Below, piece after piece: positions 1 to 8,836 of a DNA stretch of 64,000 nt. Every line of letters begins with the position of its first letter. Position 1 is the stretch's first letter. The notes beneath the pieces are model-generated. The model was not told the DNA's origin, ran no database searches, and worked only from the letters and a program-made list of their open reading frames with translations. The position numbers were made by a program, and so were the translations under genes. Source of the DNA: an uncultured Saprospiraceae bacterium (GTDB lineage: Bacteria > Bacteroidota > Bacteroidia > Chitinophagales > Saprospiraceae); NCBI GenBank assembly GCA_938016265.1, contig CALLWB010000091.1, forward strand, positions 25,207-89,206, given 5' to 3'.

Positions 1-161
1 CGATCACCAACAGAAAGCAAGCAATTAAAGCAGCTTGCCAGATGGCAAACAATGGAGATATCATTTTAATAGCTGGCAAAGGCCACGAAAAATATCAAGA
101 AATAAAAGGGATTAAATATCCTTTTGATGATAAGGAATTACTAGCAGAGAATTTATTATAA
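1..161 (+). CDS. murE: MurE, UDP-MurNAc-tripeptide synthetase (C-terminal end only)
   Basis: Only the last 52 or so codons are in the window; the gene enters from the left and stops with TAA at 159-161. The visible end carries the GKGHE motif of the C-terminal Mur ligase domain, where MurE enzymes have GKGHE followed by a tyrosine and a glutamine, as here (GKGHEKYQE). MurE adds the third amino acid to UDP-MurNAc-dipeptide in the cytoplasm. Its position directly before mraY (21 bp gap) is the standard dcw order. The residue that selects diaminopimelate or lysine lies outside the window, so substrate cannot be judged. Confidence 0.9.
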   Translation, partial: ITNRKQAIKAACQMANNGDIILIAGKGHEKYQEIKGIKYPFDDKELLAENLL

Positions 162-182
162 CACAAAGAGAACAAGAAACAA

Positions 183-1433
183 TTGCTGTACTATTTATTT
201 AAATATTTGGAAGAACTAGGAGGACCGGCGTTGTTCAACTTCCTTTCCTTCCGTGCACTTGCAGCGATGATTTTGTCTTTGTTGATCTCTGTTATTATCG
301 GTGAAAAGATCATCGGTAAATTGCAAAAACACCAGGTAGGGGAGACGATTAGAGATTTAGACCTGGCTGGGCAAATGGCAAAAAAAGGAACGCCGACGAT
401 GGGTGGAATTATCATCATCATGGCCATTTTAGTTCCTTGTATCCTGTTTGCGAAGATTGCGAATATTTATATCATTTTGATGATTGTCGCCACCGTTTGG
501 ATGGGACTAATCGGATTCTTAGACGATTACATCAAAGTGTTCAAAAAGAATAAAGAGGGACTTAAAGGTAAGTTCAAAGTGATAGGACAAGTGGTCCTTG
601 GATTATTGGTGGGAATAGTGATGTTTTTTCATGAAGATGTGGTTGTTAGAATGGAGCCGGCAGAAGCAGCATTATATGGATATGATGTAGTAGAAACGGT
701 GGAAGCACCAGATCGATTCAATCCAGGGAAAACCAAACAATGGGTTTATGTGAAATCCACCTTGACAAATGTGCCTTTTTTGAAGGACAATGAACTAGAC
801 TACGCGAAGTTCTTGCCTTTCTTAGGAGATAATGCCAAAAAGATGGCATGGATAGTATTTATTCCGCTGGTTATTTTGATAGTTACAGCAGTGTCCAATG
901 CGGCCAACCTGACAGACGGTTTGGATGGTTTAGCGACAGGGGTTTCTGCGATTATCGGTGCAACGCTTGGCTTGTTTGCCTACTTATCAGGGAACGCCAT
1001 TTTTGCCGACTATCTAAACATCATGTACCTCCCGCATACTGGAGAGTTGCTGATTTTTACCGCCTGTTTCCTAGGAGCGTGTATCGGATTTTTATGGTAC
1101 AACGCATACCCTGCCCAAGTTTTTATGGGAGATACAGGCAGCTTGACACTAGGAGGAATTATCGCAGTATTAGCAGTAATACTGAGAAAGGAATTATTGA
1201 TACCTGTTTTATGTGGAATTTTCGTAGTAGAAAATTTATCCGTGATGATTCAGGTGGGATACTTCAAATATAGTAGGAAAAAATATGGTGAAGGACGACG
1301 AGTCTTTTTAATGTCTCCACTCCATCACCATTATCAAAAGAAAAATATCCCAGAGCCAAAAATAGTAGCTCGGTTCTGGATTGTAGGAATTTTGTTGGCT
1401 GCATTGGCAGTCATCACCCTGAAAATCAGGTAA
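183..1433 (+). CDS. mraY: MraY, phospho-N-acetylmuramoyl-pentapeptide transferase
   Basis: Integral membrane enzyme that transfers phospho-MurNAc-pentapeptide to undecaprenyl phosphate, making lipid I. The 416-residue product shows the family hallmarks in order: KKGTPTMGG near residue 63, the FLDDYIKV aspartate pair near residue 112, [10 protein letters not shown] near residue 243, VFMGDTGSL near residue 315 and the histidine-rich [10 protein letters not shown] near residue 381. Many hydrophobic helices are visible. It is about 55 residues longer than the E. coli enzyme because of an insertion at about residues 150-205; such an insertion is common in Bacteroidota. The start is a TTG at 183: it restores the conserved MLYYL N-terminus, and no ATG lies close by. 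Co-directional with murE and murD. Confidence 0.96.
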   Translation: MLYYLFKYLEELGGPALFNFLSFRALAAMILSLLISVIIGEKIIGKLQKHQVGETIRDLDLAGQMAKKGTPTMGGIIIIMAILVPCILFAKIANIYIILMIVATVWMGLIGFLDDYIKVFKKNKEGLKGKFKVIGQVVLGLLVGIVMFFHEDVVVRMEPAEAALYGYDVVETVEAPDRFNPGKTKQWVYVKSTLTNVPFLKDNELDYAKFLPFLGDNAKKMAWIVFIPLVILIVTAVSNAANLTDGLDGLATGVSAIIGATLGLFAYLSGNAIFADYLNIMYLPHTGELLIFTACFLGACIGFLWYNAYPAQVFMGDTGSLTLGGIIAVLAVILRKELLIPVLCGIFVVENLSVMIQVGYFKYSRKKYGEGRRVFLMSPLHHHYQKKNIPEPKIVARFWIVGILLAALAVITLKIR

Positions 1434-1447
1434 ACGTTCTTTGAAAT

Positions 1448-2791
1448 ATGAGAAAGCCATCCGCTAACCAATCCACATCAACACCACAACGACTAGTTGT
1501 GCTTGGTGGAGGTGAGAGTGGAGTAGGAGCCGCGATGCTCGGCATCCAGAAAGGCTGGACGGTATTTGTTTCTGACTACGGAGCAATCAAATCAGAATAC
1601 AAAGCTGACTTACGTCGAATGGACATTCCCTTCGAAGAAAACCAGCACACCGAAACCAGCATACTGAATGCAGACATCATCGTAAAAAGTCCCGGCATTC
1701 CCGACAAGGCACCCATTATCAAAAAGATAATCGCCAAAGGAATACCCGTCATCTCTGAAATAGAGTGGGCATATCGGTTCCTAGAAAAAGGTACAGTGAT
1801 CGCCATCACAGGAAGCAACGGTAAAACAACCACCGCCTCCTTGATTTATCACTTACTTAACGAAGCAGGATTGGAGGTAGCACTAGGAGGAAATATTGGA
1901 TATAGTTTTGCTAAAATACTCGCTGAAGGCACACATGACTATTATGTGTTGGAAATCAGCAGTTTTCAGCTAGACGGCATCCAGGACTTCAAGCCGGATA
2001 TTTCAATACTTCTAAACATCACGCCAGATCACTTAGATCGGTATGATTACAAAGTTGAAAACTACGCGAAAGCGAAATTCAGAATAATAGAAAACCAAGC
2101 TCCCGGAGATCACTTCATCCTAAACGAGGATGATAAAACCATGACGGAGATGTTAAAAGCTATGAATGTGAAGCCGAGATTGCATCGGGTATCTACTGGA
2201 AATTATCTAGATGGATTCGCACTCAATGATTTAGAATTTTCAGAGGAAGATCTGACAATCAAAGGGCCGCACAACTTTTTTAACGCTTCTTGCGCTGCCA
2301 TCGCAGCAACACTAGTCGGTATTCGAGGAACGAGTATCAAAAAGGCTTTGAAAACATTTAAAAATGTTCCTCACCGGCTGGAGCTGGTGGACAAGATAAA
2401 AGGCGTCGCTTATGTCAATGATAGCAAAGCGACCAATGTAGATGCCGTCTTTCACGCTTTGAAAGCAATGAAAACTCCGACAGTTTGGATCGTAGGAGGG
2501 ACAGACAAAGGAAATGAATACGAACCAGTTTTTGATCTGGTAGAAGAAAAAGTGAAAGCCATTGTTTGCTTAGGCGTAGACAACTCAAAAATTTTGGAGG
2601 CTTTCTCAACAAAAATTAAAATAATTGAAGAAACAAATAGCGCACAGGAAGCTGTGCGTGTAGCAGCAAAATATGCTGAACCAGGCGATACGGTGCTTTT
2701 GTCACCAGCCTGCGCAAGTTTCGATCTTTTCAAAAATTATGAAGATCGAGGTGATCAGTTCAAAAATGCTGTATTAAGATTAAGGGATTGA
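1448..2791 (+). CDS. murD: MurD, UDP-MurNAc-L-alanine:D-glutamate ligase
   Basis: Cytoplasmic Mur ligase that adds D-glutamate to UDP-MurNAc-L-Ala. The 447-residue protein begins with a Rossmann-like N-terminal domain (RLVVLGGGESGVGAAML), followed by the ATP P-loop ITGSNGKTTTASLIYHLL near residue 119, the NITPDHLDRYD segment near residue 190, and the C-terminal VPHRLELV and YVNDSKATN motifs near residues 315-335. The length is normal for the family. It starts 14 bp after mraY. A perfect 12-bp hairpin with a T-run follows the stop, so some transcripts may end here before ftsW. Confidence 0.95.
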   Translation: MRKPSANQSTSTPQRLVVLGGGESGVGAAMLGIQKGWTVFVSDYGAIKSEYKADLRRMDIPFEENQHTETSILNADIIVKSPGIPDKAPIIKKIIAKGIPVISEIEWAYRFLEKGTVIAITGSNGKTTTASLIYHLLNEAGLEVALGGNIGYSFAKILAEGTHDYYVLEISSFQLDGIQDFKPDISILLNITPDHLDRYDYKVENYAKAKFRIIENQAPGDHFILNEDDKTMTEMLKAMNVKPRLHRVSTGNYLDGFALNDLEFSEEDLTIKGPHNFFNASCAAIAATLVGIRGTSIKKALKTFKNVPHRLELVDKIKGVAYVNDSKATNVDAVFHALKAMKTPTVWIVGGTDKGNEYEPVFDLVEEKVKAIVCLGVDNSKILEAFSTKIKIIEETNSAQEAVRVAAKYAEPGDTVLLSPACASFDLFKNYEDRGDQFKNAVLRLRD

Positions 2792-2796
2792 TATAT

Positions 2797-2848
2797 AGAA
2801 GAGTTGGCCTGTTTAGCCACCCGTATTTTAGCCAACTCTTCTTTTTTT
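2797..2848 (+). terminator. Terminator-like hairpin between murD and ftsW
   Basis: AGAAGAGTTGGC at 2797-2808 pairs perfectly with GCCAACTCTTCT at 2831-2842 around a 22-nt loop and runs into a T-tract at 2842-2848. It lies between murD and ftsW, which are usually co-transcribed, so it may be a partial terminator or a transcript-end stabiliser inside the dcw cluster. Confidence 0.75.
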
Positions 2849-2871
2849 GTCATCCAAGAATGTAAAAGGAA

Positions 2872-4014
2872 ATGTCAGCAGTAATAAGTAAAATGTTAGG
2901 AAAGTTAGAAGGTGATCGTGTCATTTGGTTGGTGGTCGCACTCCTTTCTCTTGGCTCACTGCTCGCTATTTATAGTTCAACAGGTGCGCTTGCATATAGA
3001 GTGAAAGAAGGAGATACTGCGCATTACCTGTTCAAAAGGTTCTTTTATTTATTGTTAGGATTAGGTACGATGTTTTTTTGTTACAAAATGCATTATACGA
3101 AATATTCTAAAATGGCACCGTTAGCCCTTGTTATTGCCGTGTTTTTGCTAATGTGGACGCTCGTTTTTGGAGCCACCTACAACAGCGCAACCCGGTGGTT
3201 GGAGATACCAATAATAGGCGTCACCTTCCAGACTTCAGATTTTGCCAAAGTAGCGTTGATCGCTTATATCGCACGCGCTATTTCTGCAAAACAGGAGTAC
3301 ATCAAGGATTTTAATAGTGCTTTTGTACCGATTATCGCACCGATACTAATTGTGTGTGGGCTGATCGCACCGGCAGATTTATCTTCTGCATGTCTGCTAA
3401 TGGTCACCTGTGTACTGATGATGTTTATCGGTCGAGTCGATCTTAAGTTTATCGGACTTTTGATTTTGTTAAGTCTGGTTTTATTCTCCATGTTAATCAT
3501 TCTAGGAGAATTCGCACCAGGTACAGTTAGAGTAGAAACATGGGTCAACCGGATCAAAGATTTCTTTGGAAATGCGGACGGCTCAGAACAAATACAACGG
3601 GCAAAAATGGCCATCGCCGATGGAGGAATCTTCGGCACAGGTCCTGGGAACAGTGTTCACAGAAACTTTTTGCCACATGCATATTCAGATGTGATTTATG
3701 CATTCATAATTGAAGAATATGGTCTTTTTGGTGGATTGGTAATGCTTGGACTTTACCTCACCCTACTGTTCAGATGTGTTCGTCTGGTCACTTTAAGCCC
3801 TAAGGCTTTTGGAGCGATGATGGCACTTGGCCTCGGCTTGCTGATCGTGATACAAGCCTTATTAAACATGGCGGTATCTGTGCACTTGGTTCCAGTCACT
3901 GGATTGCCGTTGCCGATGATGAGCCTTGGAGGAACATCACTGTTGTTTACTTGTATGATGATCGGGATGATATTAAGCGTAAGCAAATACATCGAAAAAC
4001 AAGTAGCCGCATGA
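2872..4014 (+). CDS. ftsW: FtsW, septal lipid II polymerase (SEDS family)
   Basis: SEDS-family glycosyltransferase that polymerises lipid II at the division septum with its partner PBP. The 380-residue protein has about ten predicted hydrophobic segments. It contains the family segment ATRWLEIPIIGVTFQTSDFAK near residue 105, IIAPILIVCGLI with the downstream PADLSSA near residue 165 (matching the PDLGT region), and the C-terminal VTGLPLPMMSLGGTSLLF signature near residue 345. Its stop overlaps the murG start as ATGA at 4011-4014, implying translational coupling. RodA is the alternative SEDS member, but the dcw position supports FtsW. Confidence 0.94.
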   Translation: MSAVISKMLGKLEGDRVIWLVVALLSLGSLLAIYSSTGALAYRVKEGDTAHYLFKRFFYLLLGLGTMFFCYKMHYTKYSKMAPLALVIAVFLLMWTLVFGATYNSATRWLEIPIIGVTFQTSDFAKVALIAYIARAISAKQEYIKDFNSAFVPIIAPILIVCGLIAPADLSSACLLMVTCVLMMFIGRVDLKFIGLLILLSLVLFSMLIILGEFAPGTVRVETWVNRIKDFFGNADGSEQIQRAKMAIADGGIFGTGPGNSVHRNFLPHAYSDVIYAFIIEEYGLFGGLVMLGLYLTLLFRCVRLVTLSPKAFGAMMALGLGLLIVIQALLNMAVSVHLVPVTGLPLPMMSLGGTSLLFTCMMIGMILSVSKYIEKQVAA

Positions 4015-5108
4015 AAGTGATCATCAGTGGAGGAGGAACTGGCGGCCATGTTTACCCAGCATTAGCAATTGCAAATGCGTTGAAAGAAATTGATACGAAA
4101 ACGGAGATCCTTTTTGTAGGAGCAAAAGGCAAGCTGGAGATGGAAAAAGTCCCCAAAGCTGGCTACCCGATAAAAGGATTATGGATAAGTGGGTTTCAAA
4201 GGAAACTCTCGATTAGGAATTTATCATTCCCATTTAAATTATTAAGCAGCCTGATCAAGTGTATCGGGATCGTCGGTAAATTTAAGCCGGATGTAGTAGT
4301 TGGAGTAGGCGGTTATGCAAGTGGCCCGTTATTGAAAATTGCTACAATGAAAGGCGTTCCGGCATTGATACAAGAGCAAAACTCCTTCGCTGGAGTTACC
4401 AATCGTCTACTGGCGAAAAGTGTGCAAAAAATCTGTGTTGCTTATGATGGTATGGAAAAGGTATTTCCTAAAGAACGAATTGAAATCACTGGAAATCCGG
4501 TACGAACAGACATCATGAATGTGTCAGGAAAAAAAGCAGAAGCACTCAAACACTTCGGCCTTGATCCTGAAAAGAAAACCATTTTTGTGATGGGAGGCAG
4601 CCTGGGAGCAAGATCAATCAATAATGCGATTGCTGCCCAATTGGACTTGCTGAAGAGAGAGGATGTTCAAGTTTTGTGGCAAGCTGGCCGATTATACATC
4701 GAGGAGTTTACCCCAAAAGTAGCCGAATTTTCAAATGTGAAAATCACCGCGTTTATTGACAGAATGGATTTAGCTTATGCGATGGCGGATGTAGTAGTTT
4801 CCAGGGCTGGCGCGCTTTCGATCTCTGAACTTTGTTTGGTAGGAAGCCCCACAATTCTGGTGCCTTCACCTAATGTTTCCGAGGATCATCAAACACACAA
4901 TGCGATGGCCCTTGTAAAAGAGAAGGCAGCAATACTAGTGAAAGATGCAGATGCCAAAGAGTTTTTGGTAAAAAAAGCCTTGAAACTTACAGAAGACAAA
5001 GAAATGCAATCTTCTCTAAGCAAAAACATCAAGCAGCTAGGAAAACCGAAAGCAGCCATCGAAATAGCAAAGGCAGTTTTTGATCTTGGAACACAAAAGC
5101 AAAAGTAG
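4011..5108 (+). CDS. murG: MurG, lipid II synthase (GlcNAc transferase)
   Basis: Peripheral membrane GT28 enzyme that adds GlcNAc to lipid I. I place the start at the ATG at 4011, not at the in-frame ATG 60 bp upstream, because it overlaps the ftsW stop as ATGA and gives the family N-terminus MKVIISGGGTGGHVYPALAI with the first glycine-rich loop. Other landmarks are VVGVGGYASGPLLK (second G-loop), EQNSFAGVTNRLL, FVMGGSLGARSIN (third G-loop), and the C-terminal VVSRAGALSISEL and PSPNVSEDHQTHNA UDP-GlcNAc-binding segments. The length of 365 residues is typical. Confidence 0.96.
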   Translation: MKVIISGGGTGGHVYPALAIANALKEIDTKTEILFVGAKGKLEMEKVPKAGYPIKGLWISGFQRKLSIRNLSFPFKLLSSLIKCIGIVGKFKPDVVVGVGGYASGPLLKIATMKGVPALIQEQNSFAGVTNRLLAKSVQKICVAYDGMEKVFPKERIEITGNPVRTDIMNVSGKKAEALKHFGLDPEKKTIFVMGGSLGARSINNAIAAQLDLLKREDVQVLWQAGRLYIEEFTPKVAEFSNVKITAFIDRMDLAYAMADVVVSRAGALSISELCLVGSPTILVPSPNVSEDHQTHNAMALVKEKAAILVKDADAKEFLVKKALKLTEDKEMQSSLSKNIKQLGKPKAAIEIAKAVFDLGTQKQK

Positions 5109-5110
5109 CA

Positions 5111-6469
5111 ATGAGAGTTCAAGAGCTAGCGGATATAAAGAAGGTATACTTTGTAGGAATAGGAGGGATTGGAATGAGCGCAATTGCAAGGTATATGAAT
5201 AATCAGGGGATGGAAGTTTATGGGTACGACCTAACTAAAACCCCGCTGACAGAAAAGCTGTCAGTAGAAGGAATGAAGATTCATTATGAAGAAGATATAA
5301 AGAGGATTCCAAAGGGAATCGATCTGGTGGTTTACACCCCGGCTGTTCCAAGTGAACACAAGGAATTGACATATTTTAGAACCAATAACTACCCTGTCTT
5401 GAAGCGGGCTGAAGTACTAGGAATTATCAGTCGTTCAAAGAAAACAATCGGAGTTGCAGGTACTCATGGAAAGACGACAACGACCTCGATCCTTACCCAT
5501 ATTTTGAAGGTAGGTGGTGTCGATTGCACGGCGTTTCTAGGAGGAATAGCTGGCAACTTTGAGTCGAACTACGTAGCAGGCGGAAGTGACTGGGTGGTGG
5601 TAGAAGCGGATGAATTTGATCGCTCGTTTTTGCACCTTCATCCGAAGCTGGCGATTGTCACTTCGATGGACGCGGATCACCTTGATATTTATGGGACGGC
5701 AGACTCGGTGACAGAAGGCTTTAATTTGTTCGCTCAGAATTGTGAGGAGAAACTATTCCATAAGAATGGCCTCCCGATAAAACCGAACTGTGAACAAGAA
5801 AGTTACGGAGTAGATGACGGGAACTATCGAGCTGAAAATTTGCATGTCGAAGAAGGATTTATGGTCTTCGATTTGGTCAGTCCGAAGGAAAATATCGGTG
5901 AATTACGGTTTACCCATCCTGGTAAACATAATGTTGAAAATGCAGTAGGAGCAATAGCTGTAGCTCAAGAGCTTGGCGTTTCTGCAGAAAGTATAAAAAA
6001 AGCACTGGCTTCATTCAAAGGAATAAAGCGACGTTTTGAAATTGTAGCAAAAAATGATCGAATCACCTATGTAGATGATTACGCACATCATCCAGAAGAA
6101 TTGAAAGCGGCGATTGCAGCGGCTAAGATTTTATTTCCTGGAAAAAAGATAACGGGGATTTTTCAACCGCATCTTTTTACGAGAACACGGGATTTTGTGG
6201 ATGGGTTTGCGTCGGCTTTAGACGAATTGGATTTTCCGGTTTTGATACCGATTTATCCAGCACGTGAATTGCCAATAGCGGGAGTGACCTCAACGTTGAT
6301 TTTGGATAAGATGAAAAACAGCAATAAACGATTGCTCACCAAGGAAGAAGCGACTGAAGAATTTGCCACCAAAAAGGCACTGGATTCAATAGAAGTTTTA
6401 TTGACGCTTGGAGCTGGAAACATCGATCATTTAGTGCCAATTATCAAGGAAGCAATTGACAGATATTAA
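5111..6469 (+). CDS. murC: MurC, UDP-MurNAc:L-alanine ligase
   Basis: First of the Mur ligases; adds L-alanine to UDP-MurNAc in the cytoplasm. The 452-residue protein shows the N-terminal dinucleotide-like loop VYFVGIGGIGMSAIARYM, the ATP P-loop GVAGTHGKTTTTSILTHIL near residue 115, the VEADEFDRSFL segment, ITYVDDYAHHPEEL near residue 317 and GIFQPHLFTRTRDF near residue 345. It begins 2 bp after murG, in the usual order before ftsQ. Length and all motifs look intact. Confidence 0.96.
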   Translation: MRVQELADIKKVYFVGIGGIGMSAIARYMNNQGMEVYGYDLTKTPLTEKLSVEGMKIHYEEDIKRIPKGIDLVVYTPAVPSEHKELTYFRTNNYPVLKRAEVLGIISRSKKTIGVAGTHGKTTTTSILTHILKVGGVDCTAFLGGIAGNFESNYVAGGSDWVVVEADEFDRSFLHLHPKLAIVTSMDADHLDIYGTADSVTEGFNLFAQNCEEKLFHKNGLPIKPNCEQESYGVDDGNYRAENLHVEEGFMVFDLVSPKENIGELRFTHPGKHNVENAVGAIAVAQELGVSAESIKKALASFKGIKRRFEIVAKNDRITYVDDYAHHPEELKAAIAAAKILFPGKKITGIFQPHLFTRTRDFVDGFASALDELDFPVLIPIYPARELPIAGVTSTLILDKMKNSNKRLLTKEEATEEFATKKALDSIEVLLTLGAGNIDHLVPIIKEAIDRY

Positions 6470-6574
6470 ATAAAAATACCATTTACCATACGGGTAAATT
6501 TGTAAGGAAATAAAAGAAAGACAGCTTATTAAAATTAAAAGCTGAAGTTGAAAAGAAATAATTAGATAAAATAT

Positions 6575-7357
6575 ATGAAAATAAACTCACAGAATATTAA
6601 AAATGCTTTAACGCAAATGATGACAGTAGTCGGTTTGTTCCTTTTTATGGGACTGCTCCTCTCTGCCATTGAGCGAAAAGAAAATTTGGATTCTGTGGAT
6701 TTGATCATTGAAATTGATGGAGAAAAAGGAAAGACCTTTATTACCAAAGAAGATGTAAAAAATACGGTAAAACGAAGATACGGCCATATTCTCAACGGTG
6801 TACCATTAGGAAGCCTGGATGTACAGGAAGTAGAAGTGATCCTAGAGAAAGATGCGTTTGTGAAAAATGCTGATGTATATATCGGTGCTCAAAATACCGT
6901 GTACATAAGAATTGAGGAACGCCGACCAATGGTACGAGTAATCGATGCAGACGGCGCAAGTTTTTATCTGGATGACGAAGGCAATTTTTTACCACCATCC
7001 ACCAATTTTACTGCCAGAGTGCTGGTAGCAACTGGAAACATACCGACTTATACGGATAGTTTCTTACAGGAAAAAAAGAACACATTAAATGGAATGTATC
7101 ATTTAGTCACTTATATCAACAACGACAAATTTCTGAAACCATTAGTAGAACAGATTTATGTTAACAAGAAAGGAGAGTTCGTCCTCGTGCCCAAAGTTGG
7201 CGAACACACAATCATGGTTGGAAAAGCTAATCGACTTGATGAAAAATTCGATAATCTGAAAATCTTCTACAAGGAAGGAATTCCGTACGAAGGTTGGAGG
7301 AAGTATAAATCCATCAATCTAAAATTTAAAGGGCAGGTAGTCTGCAAAAAAAAGTAA
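6575..7357 (+). CDS. ftsQ: FtsQ-like division protein (POTRA domain)
   Basis: Bitopic division protein of 260 residues. A short cytoplasmic N-terminus is followed by one hydrophobic helix (about residues 15-32, MMTVVGLFLFMGLLLSA). Next comes a POTRA-like region (about 45-115) with FITKEDVKNTV, an EVILEKDAFVKNADVYI strand pair and an IEERRPMVRVID strand, then the beta domain with DDEGNFLPPS. Sequence conservation of FtsQ is weak between phyla, so the call rests on topology, this domain order and its place between murC and ftsA. The 105-bp AT-rich gap before it could hold a promoter, but I see no clear TAnnTTTG element. Confidence 0.85.
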   Translation: MKINSQNIKNALTQMMTVVGLFLFMGLLLSAIERKENLDSVDLIIEIDGEKGKTFITKEDVKNTVKRRYGHILNGVPLGSLDVQEVEVILEKDAFVKNADVYIGAQNTVYIRIEERRPMVRVIDADGASFYLDDEGNFLPPSTNFTARVLVATGNIPTYTDSFLQEKKNTLNGMYHLVTYINNDKFLKPLVEQIYVNKKGEFVLVPKVGEHTIMVGKANRLDEKFDNLKIFYKEGIPYEGWRKYKSINLKFKGQVVCKKK

Positions 7358-7361
7358 AATT

Positions 7362-8696
7362 ATGAACGAAGATTCACAAGTTGTTGTCGCATTAGACATC
7401 GGAACAACCAAGGTGTGCGCCATTGCAGGCCGCAAGAATGAGTTCGGGAAATTAGAAATTCTCGGAGTAGGTAAAGTTGACTCTGTTGGAGTACTAAGAG
7501 GTGTCGTATCCAATATCGAAAAAACGGTAAAAGCGATCAGTGATGCTGTTTTAGAAGCGGAAAGACGCTCCGGTACAAAAATATCAGTAGTCAATGTTGG
7601 GATCGCAGGTCAACACATCAAAAGCCTTCAACACAGAGGGATTTTGACTAGAGACAACATCCACAACGAAATTGGAAAAGCAGATATCAAACGCCTGGTA
7701 CGCGACATGCACAAGTTAGTGCTGCCTCCAGGAGATAAGATTATACACGTTATCCCACAAGAATATATTGTTGATAACGAACAAGGAATACTTGATCCTA
7801 TCGGGATGTCAGGTATCCGTTTGGAAGCCAACTTCCACATCATCACCGGACAAATCACCGCTTCGAAGAATATCTTCAAATGTGTTGAGAAATCTGGATT
7901 GGATGTGGCAAGTCTTACCCTAGAGCCCATTGCTTCTTCAGCAGCGGTACTTAGCGAAGAGGAAAAAGAGGCAGGTGTCGCACTAGTAGACATTGGAGGC
8001 GGAACAACTGACCTGGCTATTTTCCACGAAGGAATCATTCGTCACACTTGCGTTATTCCATTTGGAGGAAACGTGATCACGAAGGATATCAAAGAAGGCT
8101 GCACCGTAATGCAGCATCAAGCAGAACAACTGAAAGTAAAATTCGGAGCCGCATTGGCAGAAGAAGTTTTCGATAATAGAATTATTACCATCCCCGGACT
8201 AAAAGGACGCGACCCTAAGGAAATCTCGGAGAAGAACCTGGCTAGAATTATCCAGGCACGGGTGGAAGAGATCTTTGATCATGTTTTCTGGGAAATCCGA
8301 AGGTCGGGTTTCGAAAGAAAACTGATCGGAGGTATCGTGTTAACTGGTGGCGGTTCACTACTTAGATATATTGACAAGTTGGTTGAATTGCACACCGGTA
8401 TGAACACTAGAATAGGAATTCCGATCGAGCAATTAGCACACGGCTATGCAGAAGAAGTCTGCAGCCCGATTTACTCAACAGCTATCGGTCTATTACTAAA
8501 AGGATTTGAAGTAGAACAACCAGCTCCTAAAGTAATAAAAGAAGCTGTCGCAGTGAAAGAAGAAGGAACACCAGAAGAAGTACCAAATGCGATGGTTGCA
8601 GAACCAGTATTAGCAGATGGATCAGACAAATGGTATGAATCTTTATTCAAAAAGACAAAAGAATGGTTTGAAGCAGAGCCAGACGCAGAATTTTAA
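7362..8696 (+). CDS. ftsA: FtsA, actin-like membrane tether for FtsZ
   Basis: Actin/Hsp70-fold division protein that links FtsZ polymers to the inner membrane. In its 444 residues I see the phosphate-1 motif VVALDIGTTKVCAIAG near the N-terminus, the SHS2/1C region VNVGIAGQHIKSL, the phosphate-2 motif GVALVDIGGGTTDLAIF near residue 205 and the adenosine motif IVLTGGGSLLRYI near residue 325. The C-terminus ends in an amphipathic-looking segment (WYESLFKKTKEWFEAE), suited to membrane binding. It begins 4 bp after ftsQ; an acidic, valine-rich linker precedes the C-terminal helix. Confidence 0.95.
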   Translation: MNEDSQVVVALDIGTTKVCAIAGRKNEFGKLEILGVGKVDSVGVLRGVVSNIEKTVKAISDAVLEAERRSGTKISVVNVGIAGQHIKSLQHRGILTRDNIHNEIGKADIKRLVRDMHKLVLPPGDKIIHVIPQEYIVDNEQGILDPIGMSGIRLEANFHIITGQITASKNIFKCVEKSGLDVASLTLEPIASSAAVLSEEEKEAGVALVDIGGGTTDLAIFHEGIIRHTCVIPFGGNVITKDIKEGCTVMQHQAEQLKVKFGAALAEEVFDNRIITIPGLKGRDPKEISEKNLARIIQARVEEIFDHVFWEIRRSGFERKLIGGIVLTGGGSLLRYIDKLVELHTGMNTRIGIPIEQLAHGYAEEVCSPIYSTAIGLLLKGFEVEQPAPKVIKEAVAVKEEGTPEEVPNAMVAEPVLADGSDKWYESLFKKTKEWFEAEPDAEF

Positions 8697-8836
8697 TAAT
8701 AAGTAATGATTCAATCATTACCTAAATCAATAAGAATAATAAACTATTTAGGAGTACGGTTCGCACTTAAAACTTTCTGACTTCCAACTTCAGATAACCC
8801 CGTTTCCTGGATTTTTAATCATCTAAAAGAACAATC

